A DNA stretch of 64,000 nucleotides from Tremella fuciformis. Lineage: Eukaryota; Basidiomycota; Tremellomycetes; Tremellales; Tremellaceae. The stretch is taken from contig CP136490.1 of assembly GCA_032768795.1 (NCBI GenBank), positions 2,790,001 to 2,854,000 on the forward strand. The letters are read 5' to 3'. The notes beneath the pieces were generated by a model, which was given only the letters and a program-made list of their open reading frames with translations, ran no database searches and was not told the DNA's origin. The translations under genes were made by a program, and so were the position numbers. Shown piece by piece: positions 22,180-32,527 of the stretch (positions are counted from its first letter, which is position 1; every line of letters starts with the position of its first letter).

Positions 22180-24593
22180 TCATGCCGCGGATGTCAAGGC
22201 AGGTGTAGGAACACGTGTGGGTTCTGGATCCCCTTCAACATCCAAGTCGACGGTTTCAGGGGCGGTAACAGCTTCTGGACCAGTCGCTATGCCCTTCTCC
22301 ACGTCGGCGTCCGTGGCAGCTCCACTCTTGCCAGCTTTGCGCTCTTGTAGCCATTGCTTGGCCGCTGCCTTGCGCTCCTTGTCGTCTGCTCGCGCGAGGG
22401 AATAGTCCTTGACGAACAGTAGGACGAGGACAAATTGAAGGAAGTTGAGGCCGATCATGAGGTAGTACAGGATATGAAATCCGCTCACTGGCCGGTCAGC
22501 ACTCCGAGAAACTTCTGGAGCATTAGTCAACTGACAGTACGCGGCAATTGCCTCGGCGCGTTCGGTCGTTGTAATATCCATCGAGCGTATGCCGGTTGGG
22601 GAAGAGATGATAGCTGAGATAACACTCGACGAAACCCCTTCATTTGTCAATTTTGTTCTGAGCTGTCAGTATGAAGTGTTTCTCAAGTCCCGAAACGCTG
22701 ACCTGACGGTGTTGTTGAGCACTGCCGCGGAGCAAGCTACGGCCAAGGTGGAGCCAAACATCCGCAAGAAGTTTCGTGTCCCGGTGATTGTGGCCATTTC
22801 GCTCCTTTGTACAGCTGCTTGAATAGCTACCAAGGTGATTTGCAGGGTCTGTCCGCTTCCAATGCCGCTCAGGATCTGGAAGGCGATCAGAGAACCATTT
22901 GCTGAAGTCGCAGTCACAGTCGTCAGCAGGCCTGCTGCTATCGTCCAGATTGCATAGCCCGCGATGAGGTTGTAGCGGTACCATCCGGTTTTCGAGACGA
23001 AGAAGCCCGATGCAAACGAGGTGATGGATTGTGCCAGAATGATGGGTAGTACCGAGATACCGGACTGCATAGGGGTGTCGCCTCGGATCACCTGATAGTA
23101 TTGCGGCAGCTAGCATGCTCAGCGTCCGCTTTCTGGGTACGGTCGCAAGCAAAGGCTCACGTAGTACAGGTTGACAAATGTGGTGTAGCCCGTTAGAAAC
23201 GAGGTCACGATGCAAGTCGAGACGTGCCCGTTTTTGAAAGCTTTGACTAGCTGTAAGAGTTGTGTCTGGTCTTGTCACAACCTGACCTACGGGGCATTAT
23301 TGGAATTTTGGCGACCTTGAGCTCCACCCAGATGAAAGGCGCGATGAGGATGACTCCGATGAGTAGAGGCGCTAAGACGACGGGAGACGTCCAGGCGTAG
23401 CGGGTGCCAGCCCTGCATGTCAGCTCAGCGCTCGATGAGCATTTCACAACTTGCCAACTGATGGACAACAGGATGAGAATAGCAGAGGCAAACGCAATGA
23501 CGCTCCCCGTGTAGTCGATGCGCTTGAATTTCTCCAAGGCATTGCCTGTGACTGGGCGCAGTGGAAGTACGAGGACGGCGACAATGAAGGCACAACCTGA
23601 CAACGGCAAGTCGATGTACTGCTCATTAGGTCGACAGCTACTCAGGAACCCGCGCCAGACTTACAAAGCACCACCGCCATGTCACTTTCTCCGTAAAGAT
23701 ACCGCCAACCAGAGGACCCAAAGCAGACGCCGTCGCGACGACTGCACCGTTGATCCCCTGGTACTTTCCTCGATCTTGCAGAGTGACGACATCCGATATC
23801 ACGATATTGACCATGGTAAGAATGCCGCCACCGCCGATGCCCTGGATGGCACCTGAGCAGGTCAGCAAGGCTGGTATTTCGATGGGAGAAGCTGACGAAA
23901 AACAATAAGCTCTATGATGCTCTTCGACGTAGCACATAACGTTGCCCCCACAAAGAAGATCGCTATGCTTCCCGTGAGCATGACCTAGGCTTCAGCACAA
24001 GCATCTCGATAGGATTTTAACCCACCTTCCGACCGAAAATGTCGCTCAAACGGCCGTACAGCGGCTGACATGCCGTCGAGGTCAGAAGATAGGCAGTACC
24101 AATCCATGAGGAGATGTCGGAAGCGTGGAAATCTGTGCCAATGGTGGGAAGGGCAGTGGTGACGCTGAAAATCAGCTTGACTGTGACGACGAAGAGCATG
24201 ATCGCACTTTGTCTGATCGAGCGTTGAACCTATGAGTCAGTCAGCCCCTCTATCGAAACTCCAAGCATGAAACTGACAGAAAAGTGCTGTGGACAGGCCG
24301 AGGAAGACAATAATCAATTGTCGCGTTGGCAGCAAATTAGTCTGATCGGACAATGCATGCCGATTCGGAGTCGTTAAAGCCCCTGTTGTCGTGTCCACCT
24401 CAGGTCCAGCTGTAGCCACCGTAGGTGCTCCGACGGGGTCGACCACCTCCTGTTCTTCTTTTATCGAAGATGAATGGATGCTCGACTTTTCGATGGGGGA
24501 TTCTACAGGTGTGATAGAGCTAGACGCCACTATCCCATTGTTCAATTCGTAGTTGTCTGCCAGCGTCGGGGTGCTCGAGCGGTGTTGCGACAT
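22180..24593 (-). CDS. DHA2-family (14-TMS) MFS drug:H+ antiporter, copy 1
   Basis: A multi-exon gene starting at ATG 24593 with a hydrophilic N-terminus and the DQTNLLPTRQLIIVFLGL entry into helix 1. Later landmarks are FCSTLDQT then [37 protein letters not shown] (motif A), [40 protein letters not shown] (motif C region), WRWCF, and a late block SGVSVLP-like to [21 protein letters not shown]. The C-terminal tail is cytosolic and acidic. This is the fungal DHA2 (Azr1/Sge1/Atr1) architecture, exporting drugs or toxic metabolites at the plasma membrane. The paralogue at 50460 is similar throughout, including the early FCSTL-NQT/DQT junctions with introns at matching places. I did not place all introns (about nine). 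Confidence 0.84.
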
Positions 24594-25187
24594 CGTGCAA
24601 GCAATAGGAACGCCAAAGTGGTGTCAACGTGCTGTGAAGTCGACGTACGTCGGCATTGCCTTTCTTATGGTGTGGCCGAGGTGTGCTCTCCAACCGACTC
24701 GGCGACGTGTCCTTGCCCGAGAGACCTTTGGCCGGTAGCTCTTTTCCAGGCGATCGCCCGCGCCTGACACCATCGTTACCGGACGAGCACTGGGTTTGAC
24801 GTTTGGCGGTGCCAAATTCCTCTCGACAATTTCGGCTAGGAGAGTTCGGCAACCAGCCGAGGAAAGCCTGCCGATGAGCGAGTGTCGGCTGCACTATTCG
24901 GCCCATGCAAAGTGTAGCCCTGACTCTCTGAGTCTCAGGAAGACATTGTCATGGTACAAGCGGAGCCCACCGCAATGCTGTGGGCTTCGAGGTCCTCTTG
25001 TACTTCGCATGCCGTGCGCAGTGGACACACACCTGTCATTCATTATCTAACAAGCCAAGCGGGCGTGATGATGGGCTGCCGTAATCATTATTTGTTCCTC
25101 CCATTTTGCCGGCCCAGATTCCCTTCCGACTGAGCCATTCGCTTTGACGTGATGTATTGTGCTTGATACACCGTTCCAGAGAACACC
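24594..25187. promoter_or_regulatory. divergent promoter DHA2-1 / TF1 with AGCCGA elements
   Basis: The region separates the start codons of DHA2 copy 1 (-) and TF1 (+). It holds TCGGCT at 24832, AGCCGA at 24855 and TCGGCT at 24885, with TGCCGA/TCGGCA variants at about 24846 and 24869, all within 60 bp. Mixed orientation and close spacing are typical of zinc-cluster regulator binding regions. Confidence 0.65.
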
Positions 25188-27839
25188 ATGAGTCCCGTTG
25201 TAAGGGTGGAGAAGGACAGAAGCAGCAAGCAGCTGAAGAGAGTCAAGACCGGTGAGTTGTGTCGCGTGCGCAAGGCAAAGGAAGGTCAGACTGAAGCGTG
25301 GCATCAGGATGCTTGACATGTCGATCCCGGAAAATCAAGTGCGATGAGCAGCCAGGAACTTGCGGCAATTGTTCGAAAATGAACATCAGCTGTCGGTGGC
25401 AGCGGTCGGATGCCAGCGAGGGTGAAGGTCAGTCGTGCTCGGACCTGCGCTGTCTAGTCAGCAGATTGGCTGATGCCTAGAGGGAAATCGATCATTGAGC
25501 CCTCAGAGATATACGGACTCGTCCCGCTCACAGAGCTCGCCGAACCTGGTCAAGCCGCCTGTCAGACCATATCGCGCTCGCCATCGACCTCCGCCCTGTA
25601 ATATGTGCAGGAGCGTCAGGAGCAAGTGCACACAGGAAAGACCGGGCTGTGCAAGGTGTCTCTCGCTCAATATCCAATGCAAATATCCTACGCCTGCCTT
25701 GACCTTCCAGTCTCCGCCCGAGGACGTAGGGCAAGGCTCTGGACCCCAAGTGACTCTCCATACAGACGACATGTACGTGGGCAACCACAATCCGATAGTG
25801 CCGGAACCGGAGATCGTCGCGGAATCTAGCGCACAAGGGTCGTATCCGCGGAATGATTCCGAGCAGACAGCTATCCGGTGAGCCCTTGTCCTGATGCTGC
25901 TCGGACCCCGACTTAAGACTAGGCTTCTGCTTCCTTCGACAGAAAGAATCGAGGAGTTGATACTTGCCTTCTTCACTTTCATCGCGCCCTATGAAGCCAA
26001 TGCCTTCATCCGGAAAGGTCCATTCGTCGAATCAGTCAGGACAGGCAAAGCACCTTCAATGTTGTTGGCCGCGATGTGTGCCGTGTCCGCCCCATTCGTC
26101 GAGCCTCCGGAAGCTCCCGCCACTGCCGACACATGGGCCACGGCGGCGGGTCGGTGTTGGTGGAATATGAAAAGGGAGCAGGGTCTGGAGACCGTGCAGA
26201 CTGCTCTGTTGCTCAACCGATACTACTCGTATACCGGCAATTTCACTGTCGGACAGATGTGGTGCGTCCTCGCCAACCGGCAGGCCATCGGTCTGGGATA
26301 TCACCGACAAACACGAAACGATCTTAGCAACTTGAACTGGGCTGTGGCGGAGGAGCGACGGCGCTTGTTCTTCGCTTGCTATTGTATCGACCGAAGAACG
26401 GGAAACGGTACTCCGGAGCTCACCTTCTGTCCCGCCAATCGGATCAAGCTAGCCCTCCCATGTGACGACGTCAACTTTAGAATGGGCATACGTGCGGACA
26501 CTCCTCAAGCTATTCTCGAGGGTGACGAGAGCCACGTGTTGTCATGGCCCATGGAAGAAGTCGGTTTGTTGGGCTACTATATCCGCCTGGTTGGAATCCG
26601 TTATACCGTCAAACAGTGCGCCTCCGCACATTCTGACCGTAAGACGCTTATCAGATAGGTGTCACCGCGCGATGCTCGAAGACAGCGAGCTTGGCGGTAT
26701 CTTAGCTCCGTGGGAGTCCAGCTCGATGTTTCAATGCTGTCTCCGCAACCTCGCGGCTTTTCGTCAATCCATCCCGCCTCGGTACTCTTTATCACGAGAG
26801 GCAATCAGCTCGAGACAAGATTCACCTGACCTGCCGGCGTGCATCATGCTCCATCTCTGGCTGGACATGTGCTACATTGAGCTCTATCGCACCGTCACTC
26901 CCGGATATCCAGAATCCCTCGATGAACATATCAACCCCATGCTGGCGCCTGCCGGGTGGATGCAGGAGGCACAGCACGCCAGTCTACATCACGCGCAGTC
27001 TATCTCGAACATATTCAATCTGGTGGAATCGTCGCTGTCCTCGGGTCACGCCTTAACCGTCGCGGATCACAGCTTGCCGTACGTTGTGTACTCGTCGATC
27101 CGACTGCAAATGGAGGCGGCGGCGATCTCTCCCCACGGCGGACAGCATCTGGAAGAGACTTTCAAGATGATGTTGGCGTACGTACAGCGTACTGGAAGAT
27201 ACATTCCGCTTGCAGGATTGGTTGTGAGATTGGCGTTACGAAAGATTATGCCCAGCTGATGAGGTGCAGGTCAAGGAGGTACGCAAGATGTTGAGAAGAA
27301 AGGGCTATTTCCCCACCGAGACAGGTCCAGAATCGTACGTACGGTCTGCATGTTAGGAATGGATCGCTAATCTGTAGAAGGGCACCCAGTCCCCCTCACC
27401 TGTGGTTCAGGCGGCAAAGAGATGTTGACGCGCGGCGGGACACCACCAGTCCGGCTACCAGTGACGCCATCTATCAGGATATCTTCAGCCTCATTACGGC
27501 CGAGCCAGGTGCCGCATCGTGGAACTCGTTCTTTGACATGCCCTCGTTCGACGTGATCAATTTCCCATCGACTGCGTGGACGACGGCTGACAGCAGTTCA
27601 TGCCGGCGGACAACAGTGGCCCCTCCTTCGGCATGACTGTGCCTTCGGGTGGAAACATGCCTCTATGGCAGGACAAGACACCTCATAGTGCGGCATTCAC
27701 CCAAAGCCTCCCATCCTTGGTCGTGGATCCTAGTCCCCCCTTGATGGACAATTTGTACGCACAGCACCGGGGCAATGGCAATACGGTCAATACTCTCCTA
27801 CCAGACTCGTCATTCCTCAACTCGGGATTCTCGAGATAG
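25188..27839 (+). CDS. TF1: transcription factor with two tandem Zn2Cys6 clusters and a fungal_trans domain
   Basis: Eight exons (25188-25251, 25308-25427, 25481-25877, 25923-26615, 26659-27223, 27264-27334, 27378-27552, 27597-27839) close to 775 aa. Zinc cluster 1 (about residues 22-50) reads GCLTCRSRKIKCDEQPGTC...CSKMNISC. Cluster 2 (about 95-125) reads CNMCRSVRSKCTQERPGC...CLSLNIQC. Both have exact C-x2-C-x6-C-x6-C-x2-C-x6-C spacing and an RSRK/RSVR-type basic loop. The middle-homology (fungal_trans) region contains WCVLANRQAIGLGYHRQT and FFACYCIDRRTGNGTPE. The intron splitting the glycine codon before the first cysteine is at the same place in TF2 and TF3. Zn2Cys6 factors bind CGG triplets, which the recurring TCGGCT hexamers contain. 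It is a nuclear regulator, probably of this cluster. Confidence 0.9.
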
Positions 27840-27935
27840 CCGACTGCCTGCAAGTCGTCATGATGATCGTGATGCATGCAGTGCACTACAGTTCCTGTTG
27901 ACTGAGTGATCCCCTTCTTCGCTCTATCATGTAGG

Positions 27936-29582
27936 CTACCAGATGGCACCTCGGTCTTGGAAGTGGTCCTTCCAGAACTGGACAGCCTCGGGACGGCCGA
28001 TGGTCAATGGCTCATAACTTTTGCCCAGTTCCATGAGCGTGTCAGGCCTTTCGGTCATCGGATCCCACTGGGGAAGCTCGGCAACCTTATCCGCCTCGCT
28101 CTGCCCATTCGGATTGCCGTACTTGATGAAGTTCGCCCAAATGCTAGACATGGTCTCCCCAACCTGATAATCCCTCTTGGTCCATGGCCGCATGTCATTG
28201 GCAATGACACTGTTGAACGTGTACGCGAACTCGGCACCATGAAATGCGCCGTACAGCGGGCCTTTGGACCGCTTGTACCCGTGCACCTTCGGCTTGGACC
28301 AGTCGGTCTCGAACCCGCGGTAATTTGGCGGCTCATGGGTGAAGCAGTAGCCGTAAATTGGTGATTTGGAATGTTTGGCGTAGTCCTGAGCCCAGAGAGA
28401 CATGTTGACCCGCGTGTGGTCTCGAGCAGCCTTGTTCCAAGCGTCCAGCGGTCCCTTGCCGACCTCTTCGTCGGCGGGCGGGTACAGCTCTAGGAATCGT
28501 TTCGAAAACTCGTCGTCCTCGCCTCCAAAGCGATCATATACCGACTCGTGGAGATCCTCAATGGTGAAGCGTGGCTCTACGTAGACCCCGCCCTCGTGAG
28601 CGTTGTGTCCAAACATGATCGGTACATCGTTCGGGACACCATCGTCCAGCGTCTCAGAGTACGGCTTGGTCAGAACGTAGCCGTCGAGGGTCTGCCGAAA
28701 CAGAGCTGGTGGTCCCCAATGCAATGGATCGCGTCGGATGGCCATATTGGCGAATGCCATGCCGTCCGGATAAGCCCGCAACTCTTCCAGACTCTTTATG
28801 CCCATCTCGTCCAGCACCGCTTTTCCTTGCGCCTCGGCATCCTTCTGATACCTGTATTTCGTGAACAGCCCAGCTGGCGCTTTCGGCCACCACGGGCCAG
28901 ACTGCATGATCGCGCCGCTGATGAGCCCCTTGGTCAGCGGGGAGAAGACCAGAATCTGCGTCGTGTTGCACCCCGAAGACTGGCCGCCGATGGTCACTCT
29001 CGAAGGGTCGCCTCCGAACTTGGCGATATTGTCCTTCACCCAGTGCAGTGCTTGGATGATATCGAGCAGACCTTGGTTGCCAGAGGTGTGGTTTGGGTCT
29101 TCCGCAGTGAGGTCAGGGTGCGCCAAGAAACCGCTCATGCCCAGTCGAAAGTTGGGAACGACAACAATGACCCCCTTCCTGGCCAGACCTGTCCCGACAA
29201 AGTTCCGGTCGGCATTCCCTCCTTCGCGCCAGCCGCCACCGTGGATGTAGACGAAGACGGGGAAAGGGCCTGTCTGAGCGTCGGTGGTTTGGGGGACCCA
29301 GACGTTCAGGTGCAAATTGTCTTCGCTCTGCGGGACGCCATGCAGGGTGTCGAAAAATTCGCTCGGGGGCGGGGCTTGCAGATGTACGGGGCCGAACGTG
29401 TCGCAGACTTTGACGCCATCCCATGGCTCGACAGGCTGAGGTGATCTGAATCGGTTCTTCCCCAGGGGAGGTGCCGCGTAGGGTATGGCGAGGTATTCAG
29501 TGATGCTGGGATCGACCGGGTCGGGGGTCCCGCGAATGAGACCACCCGTCACGGGTATAGCGGGCAAGGCGGCGATAGTCAT
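27936..29582 (-). CDS. CE1: type-B carboxylesterase, intronless
   Basis: A single frame of 548 aa. It has the type-B carboxylesterase landmarks: YLAIPYAAPPLGKNRFRSPQ, EDNLHLNVWVP, the oxyanion hole YIHGGGW, FGGDPSRVTIGGQSSG with serine as nucleophile, the acid GHNAHEGG and the histidine GAFHGAEFAYTF. There is no signal peptide, so it should act in the cytosol on imported esters. The closest relatives in the window are CE3 and CE4, which share PLGKNRFR/PVGRNRF and the NEPRF/VEPRF segment but have one intron after the FRL/YRL motif; CE1 lacks it. The gene is tail-to-tail with TF1, about 96 bp between stops. Confidence 0.92.
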   Translation of the reverse strand: MTIAALPAIPVTGGLIRGTPDPVDPSITEYLAIPYAAPPLGKNRFRSPQPVEPWDGVKVCDTFGPVHLQAPPPSEFFDTLHGVPQSEDNLHLNVWVPQTTDAQTGPFPVFVYIHGGGWREGGNADRNFVGTGLARKGVIVVVPNFRLGMSGFLAHPDLTAEDPNHTSGNQGLLDIIQALHWVKDNIAKFGGDPSRVTIGGQSSGCNTTQILVFSPLTKGLISGAIMQSGPWWPKAPAGLFTKYRYQKDAEAQGKAVLDEMGIKSLEELRAYPDGMAFANMAIRRDPLHWGPPALFRQTLDGYVLTKPYSETLDDGVPNDVPIMFGHNAHEGGVYVEPRFTIEDLHESVYDRFGGEDDEFSKRFLELYPPADEEVGKGPLDAWNKAARDHTRVNMSLWAQDYAKHSKSPIYGYCFTHEPPNYRGFETDWSKPKVHGYKRSKGPLYGAFHGAEFAYTFNSVIANDMRPWTKRDYQVGETMSSIWANFIKYGNPNGQSEADKVAELPQWDPMTERPDTLMELGKSYEPLTIGRPEAVQFWKDHFQDRGAIW

Positions 29583-29992
29583 TTGCCTGGTAGCGCCTGG
29601 GTACTCTGACGGTGAATGCTCTTGACTGTGATTCTATGTCTTTTGAGGCATTGGATTCCACCACTAAATACGGACTCAGCATGACGGCGGATCTATCGGA
29701 AATGAGAGCATCTGCCGAATGTCTGCCGCCCTAGCCGAACGATGGTGGTTTCGGCTGTATCGACCTCGCGAGAAGCCTGGTTCATGACCCGCATGGAGCG
29801 ACAGCATCCCTGCTGTCGCGGCTACACGTCAGACATGCAGGACGCTGGACCCGTCCAGGACAATGTCAGGGGCGGTGGTGTAAACGCGAAAGCGTCATGT
29901 CGGGGTAGAGAGATCTTGAATCAGGTTTCTGACGGACGTTGAGGGGTTCAAAGTGTGATGCCATGCTGTAACTACCTATGTTTCTAGGGAGC
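29583..29992. promoter_or_regulatory. CE1 promoter region with AGCCGA elements
   Basis: The interval lies upstream of CE1 and downstream of CE2, both on the minus strand. AGCCGA stands at 29733 and TCGGCT at 29751, with TGCCGA at 29713, all about 130-170 bp before the CE1 start codon. Confidence 0.6.
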
Positions 29993-31992
29993 TCACTTGA
30001 GAGCTTCTATGATTTTCATGAACCTATCCCACCTCTTATCGTCCACCACCTCAATCACCCCCTCAGCTGACAGTCCCCTGAAGTAGCTTGGCTTTTCCGG
30101 GATGTCGTCGTGCCACCAAGTTTTAGCGGCACCGGTGACATCTCCTTCTAAGAACAGCTTGACGGGACGTAGCCAAGCACCAGCAATTGCGTCGTCTTCA
30201 GGACTGAACCCAAGATGCTTGGAGTAGCGCCCTTTTCTTCTTGAGCAATGAATCTAGACAAGGGGGATACAGGAAGCTCACAGGTGTAACTATCGTCGTC
30301 GTGGGTGACCTTCCCACTAAAGGATCAGCCAAGCGGGCCCGGGGCTGTTCGTGTGTGATGACTTACTGAGGGGCAAGTGAGAGTTTGTCCGTTGCGTCCG
30401 GTCGCCGAGCAATACGATAACGCAGCACACGATCCATCCTTACGCCGTGTTGAAAGAGGGAGTTGACGAAGGATCGACTGGGCACGTACACCAGACCGTC
30501 CGTCACGCTATGCGAGAAAACGCTGAGGATGGCCCCCTGGTGTTCCGGATTGGTCTCATCAAGTGGTTGGGGTAGTTGATACTCCGGTACGGTCAATCCC
30601 GGCATACTCCTGATTTTGTCTATGTATGACTGCGGGTAGTAATTTTGGAGCTCTTCCAGCATCCCCTTGAGCGTATTTGGGGCATTTCGCATCGAATACT
30701 TGATCCCCTGTAGGTGTCAATGAAAGCATACAGTAAATTTTTCAAGGCCTACCTCGTGTGAGACCTCGCCAATGATTAGGCCGATATCCCGCTTCGCAAA
30801 CTCTCGGGCGAAATGGCCATCTTGAATGCGGGCATACGTGTCCAAGTGAACAAAAGTGCCGTCGGAGACAGGTCTGAAGTCGTGTAGCTTCCTTATCGTC
30901 AGGAATCCCCACACCTGAGGGATGTACTCGACTGACAATGTCTCAGCAGCATGGAGTAGGTCCGATACTGGCACCTCCCTCAACCGATCCAGCCTCTTCG
31001 CCGGGCTAGTATCCTGTGGAATCCCCAAGGCCAGAGTGAGCTGGTCAAACCCTTGCTGCGCCTCCTCAACCGACTTCGGCTGGCAGGGCAACGAGTTTGA
31101 TATCTGCATGACCCGCTTGATGAGGGATTTGACGGGGAAATTGATTTCGTGAGCCAATTGCAGCTGTGCAGCAGCAGCTCCCGATCCTGAGCCGCCCAAG
31201 GTGATGTTGCCTGGGTCACCCCCAAAGATGGAGATATTCGCTGCGGTCCACTCAAGTGCGAGGCGTTGACTGATAGATCAGCTCAACGAAGCTTGAGCAC
31301 TGGGCGTGGCGCACTCGAGGAGACCGAAGTTGCCAGTGGGCTCGAGCGCACTCGACGACAGAAAGCCCTGGGTGTTGAGGTATTTCTTCAGAGAATGGGG
31401 ATCGCTCACGAGTACACCCAAACGGTATTGAACGGCAACGATGACAACCTGCAATATGAGTGACTGACCTTCTCCGAACTCGCGGACGCCCACATCGATA
31501 TTGGCACCCCGAATAATACCAGATGGGTCGGAGCCCTCGGTGACCAGCGGATGACCAATCTTGGACCATCCTCCGTGAAGCCAGACGAGGACGGGCCAGC
31601 CCTGCTTGGACGGCTCAGTGACGGGAGTCCATATGTTGACTATCAAAGCGCCCTCGGCCTGCTCAACACCGTCAACATGACTGGTGAGCTTGACAGCGCC
31701 CTCTCTGCAATGAGTTCATTTCGGGCAGGAGATTGTGGAGCAGCACGAACCGCTTGAATTCGGTTGTAGGTTGAGGAGCAATCGGACCGTATGCCGTTCC
31801 GTCCACATCGTTCCAAGGATAATCATCTGGCAAGGCGACCGGGGCCCTCCAGCGCAGGTCCCCCACCGGGGACTGTGCGTACGGTACATTGAGGAATCTC
31901 CTGTACCTCGCTACTCCCGCTGCGTTGCTTGTCACTGTCCCAGTAATCTGTCCATGAGGACCCGCTGGGACGGTGACTTCTCGAGCTTCCAT
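29993..31992 (-). CDS. CE2: divergent carboxylesterase-fold protein, nucleophile serine replaced
   Basis: A spliced gene starting at ATG 31992. The N-terminus (YRRFLNVPYAQSPVGDLRWRAP, VNIWTPV, VLVWLHGG) and FGGDPGNITLGG are type-B carboxylesterase signatures, but the elbow reads GGSGSGA where the family has GESAGA, so the nucleophile position is glycine. The acid (IIGEVSHEG) and the histidine (KVTHDDDSYT) are still present. Introns were placed after TEFKRF, in GLLD, after VSHE and after LAP. The last junction near 30258-30285 does not close cleanly, so a small frameshift or an unusual intron is possible there. It is more distant from CE1/CE3/CE4 than they are from each other. It may be a non-catalytic binding protein, use a shifted serine, or be a decaying gene. 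Confidence 0.7.
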
Positions 31993-32527
31993 GTCAGATT
32001 GAAGCCCTCGTGCAGTAGGATAGCTTACAGCTCATGACCGTGGCCTGCCTTGTCGTGAAGGTGCACCTTGGAGCATTCACAAGCGTCAAACGCGCAAGTC
32101 AAGCCGACCGTGCCATATCAGCTTCAGCAGCCGTTCGAAGCGCGACTGAGTTCGCCTACAATCCAGATCCGAAAGTAACAAGGCGAAACAGCTTGATGTC
32201 AGTCTCGCTAGCCGAAATGGCAAATGGGCCAGACCCGGCGCCTTCGACAGTCAAGTCAGCCGAATATGCGTTGTCGCCATTGCCGAAATGCCTCCTGGCC
32301 TGACCGTCCCGCGGGGCCGCTGTAGGGCCAAAGACGGTGCTCCAGGCTAGGCGAGATGACGCCTCACTGCGGCTTGGACATGTGCCGAATGCGCGTGGGT
32401 TTGTACTCCGCTCTGCATCGTTCATCTACATAATCTCAAGAGATATGCCTCGACTCGGTGTAGACTCCCCAGCTCCCGCTTCGGATTGTCAACAGCGCAC
32501 CGCTACTCGGGCAAACACACATCCAAC
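31993..32527. promoter_or_regulatory. divergent promoter CE2 / SP1 with AGCCGA elements
   Basis: The region between the start codons of CE2 (-) and sugar permease SP1 (+) holds AGCCGA at 32102, 32210 and 32258, and TGCCGA at 32281 and about 32383. All are in the same orientation, pointing away from CE2. Confidence 0.62.
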
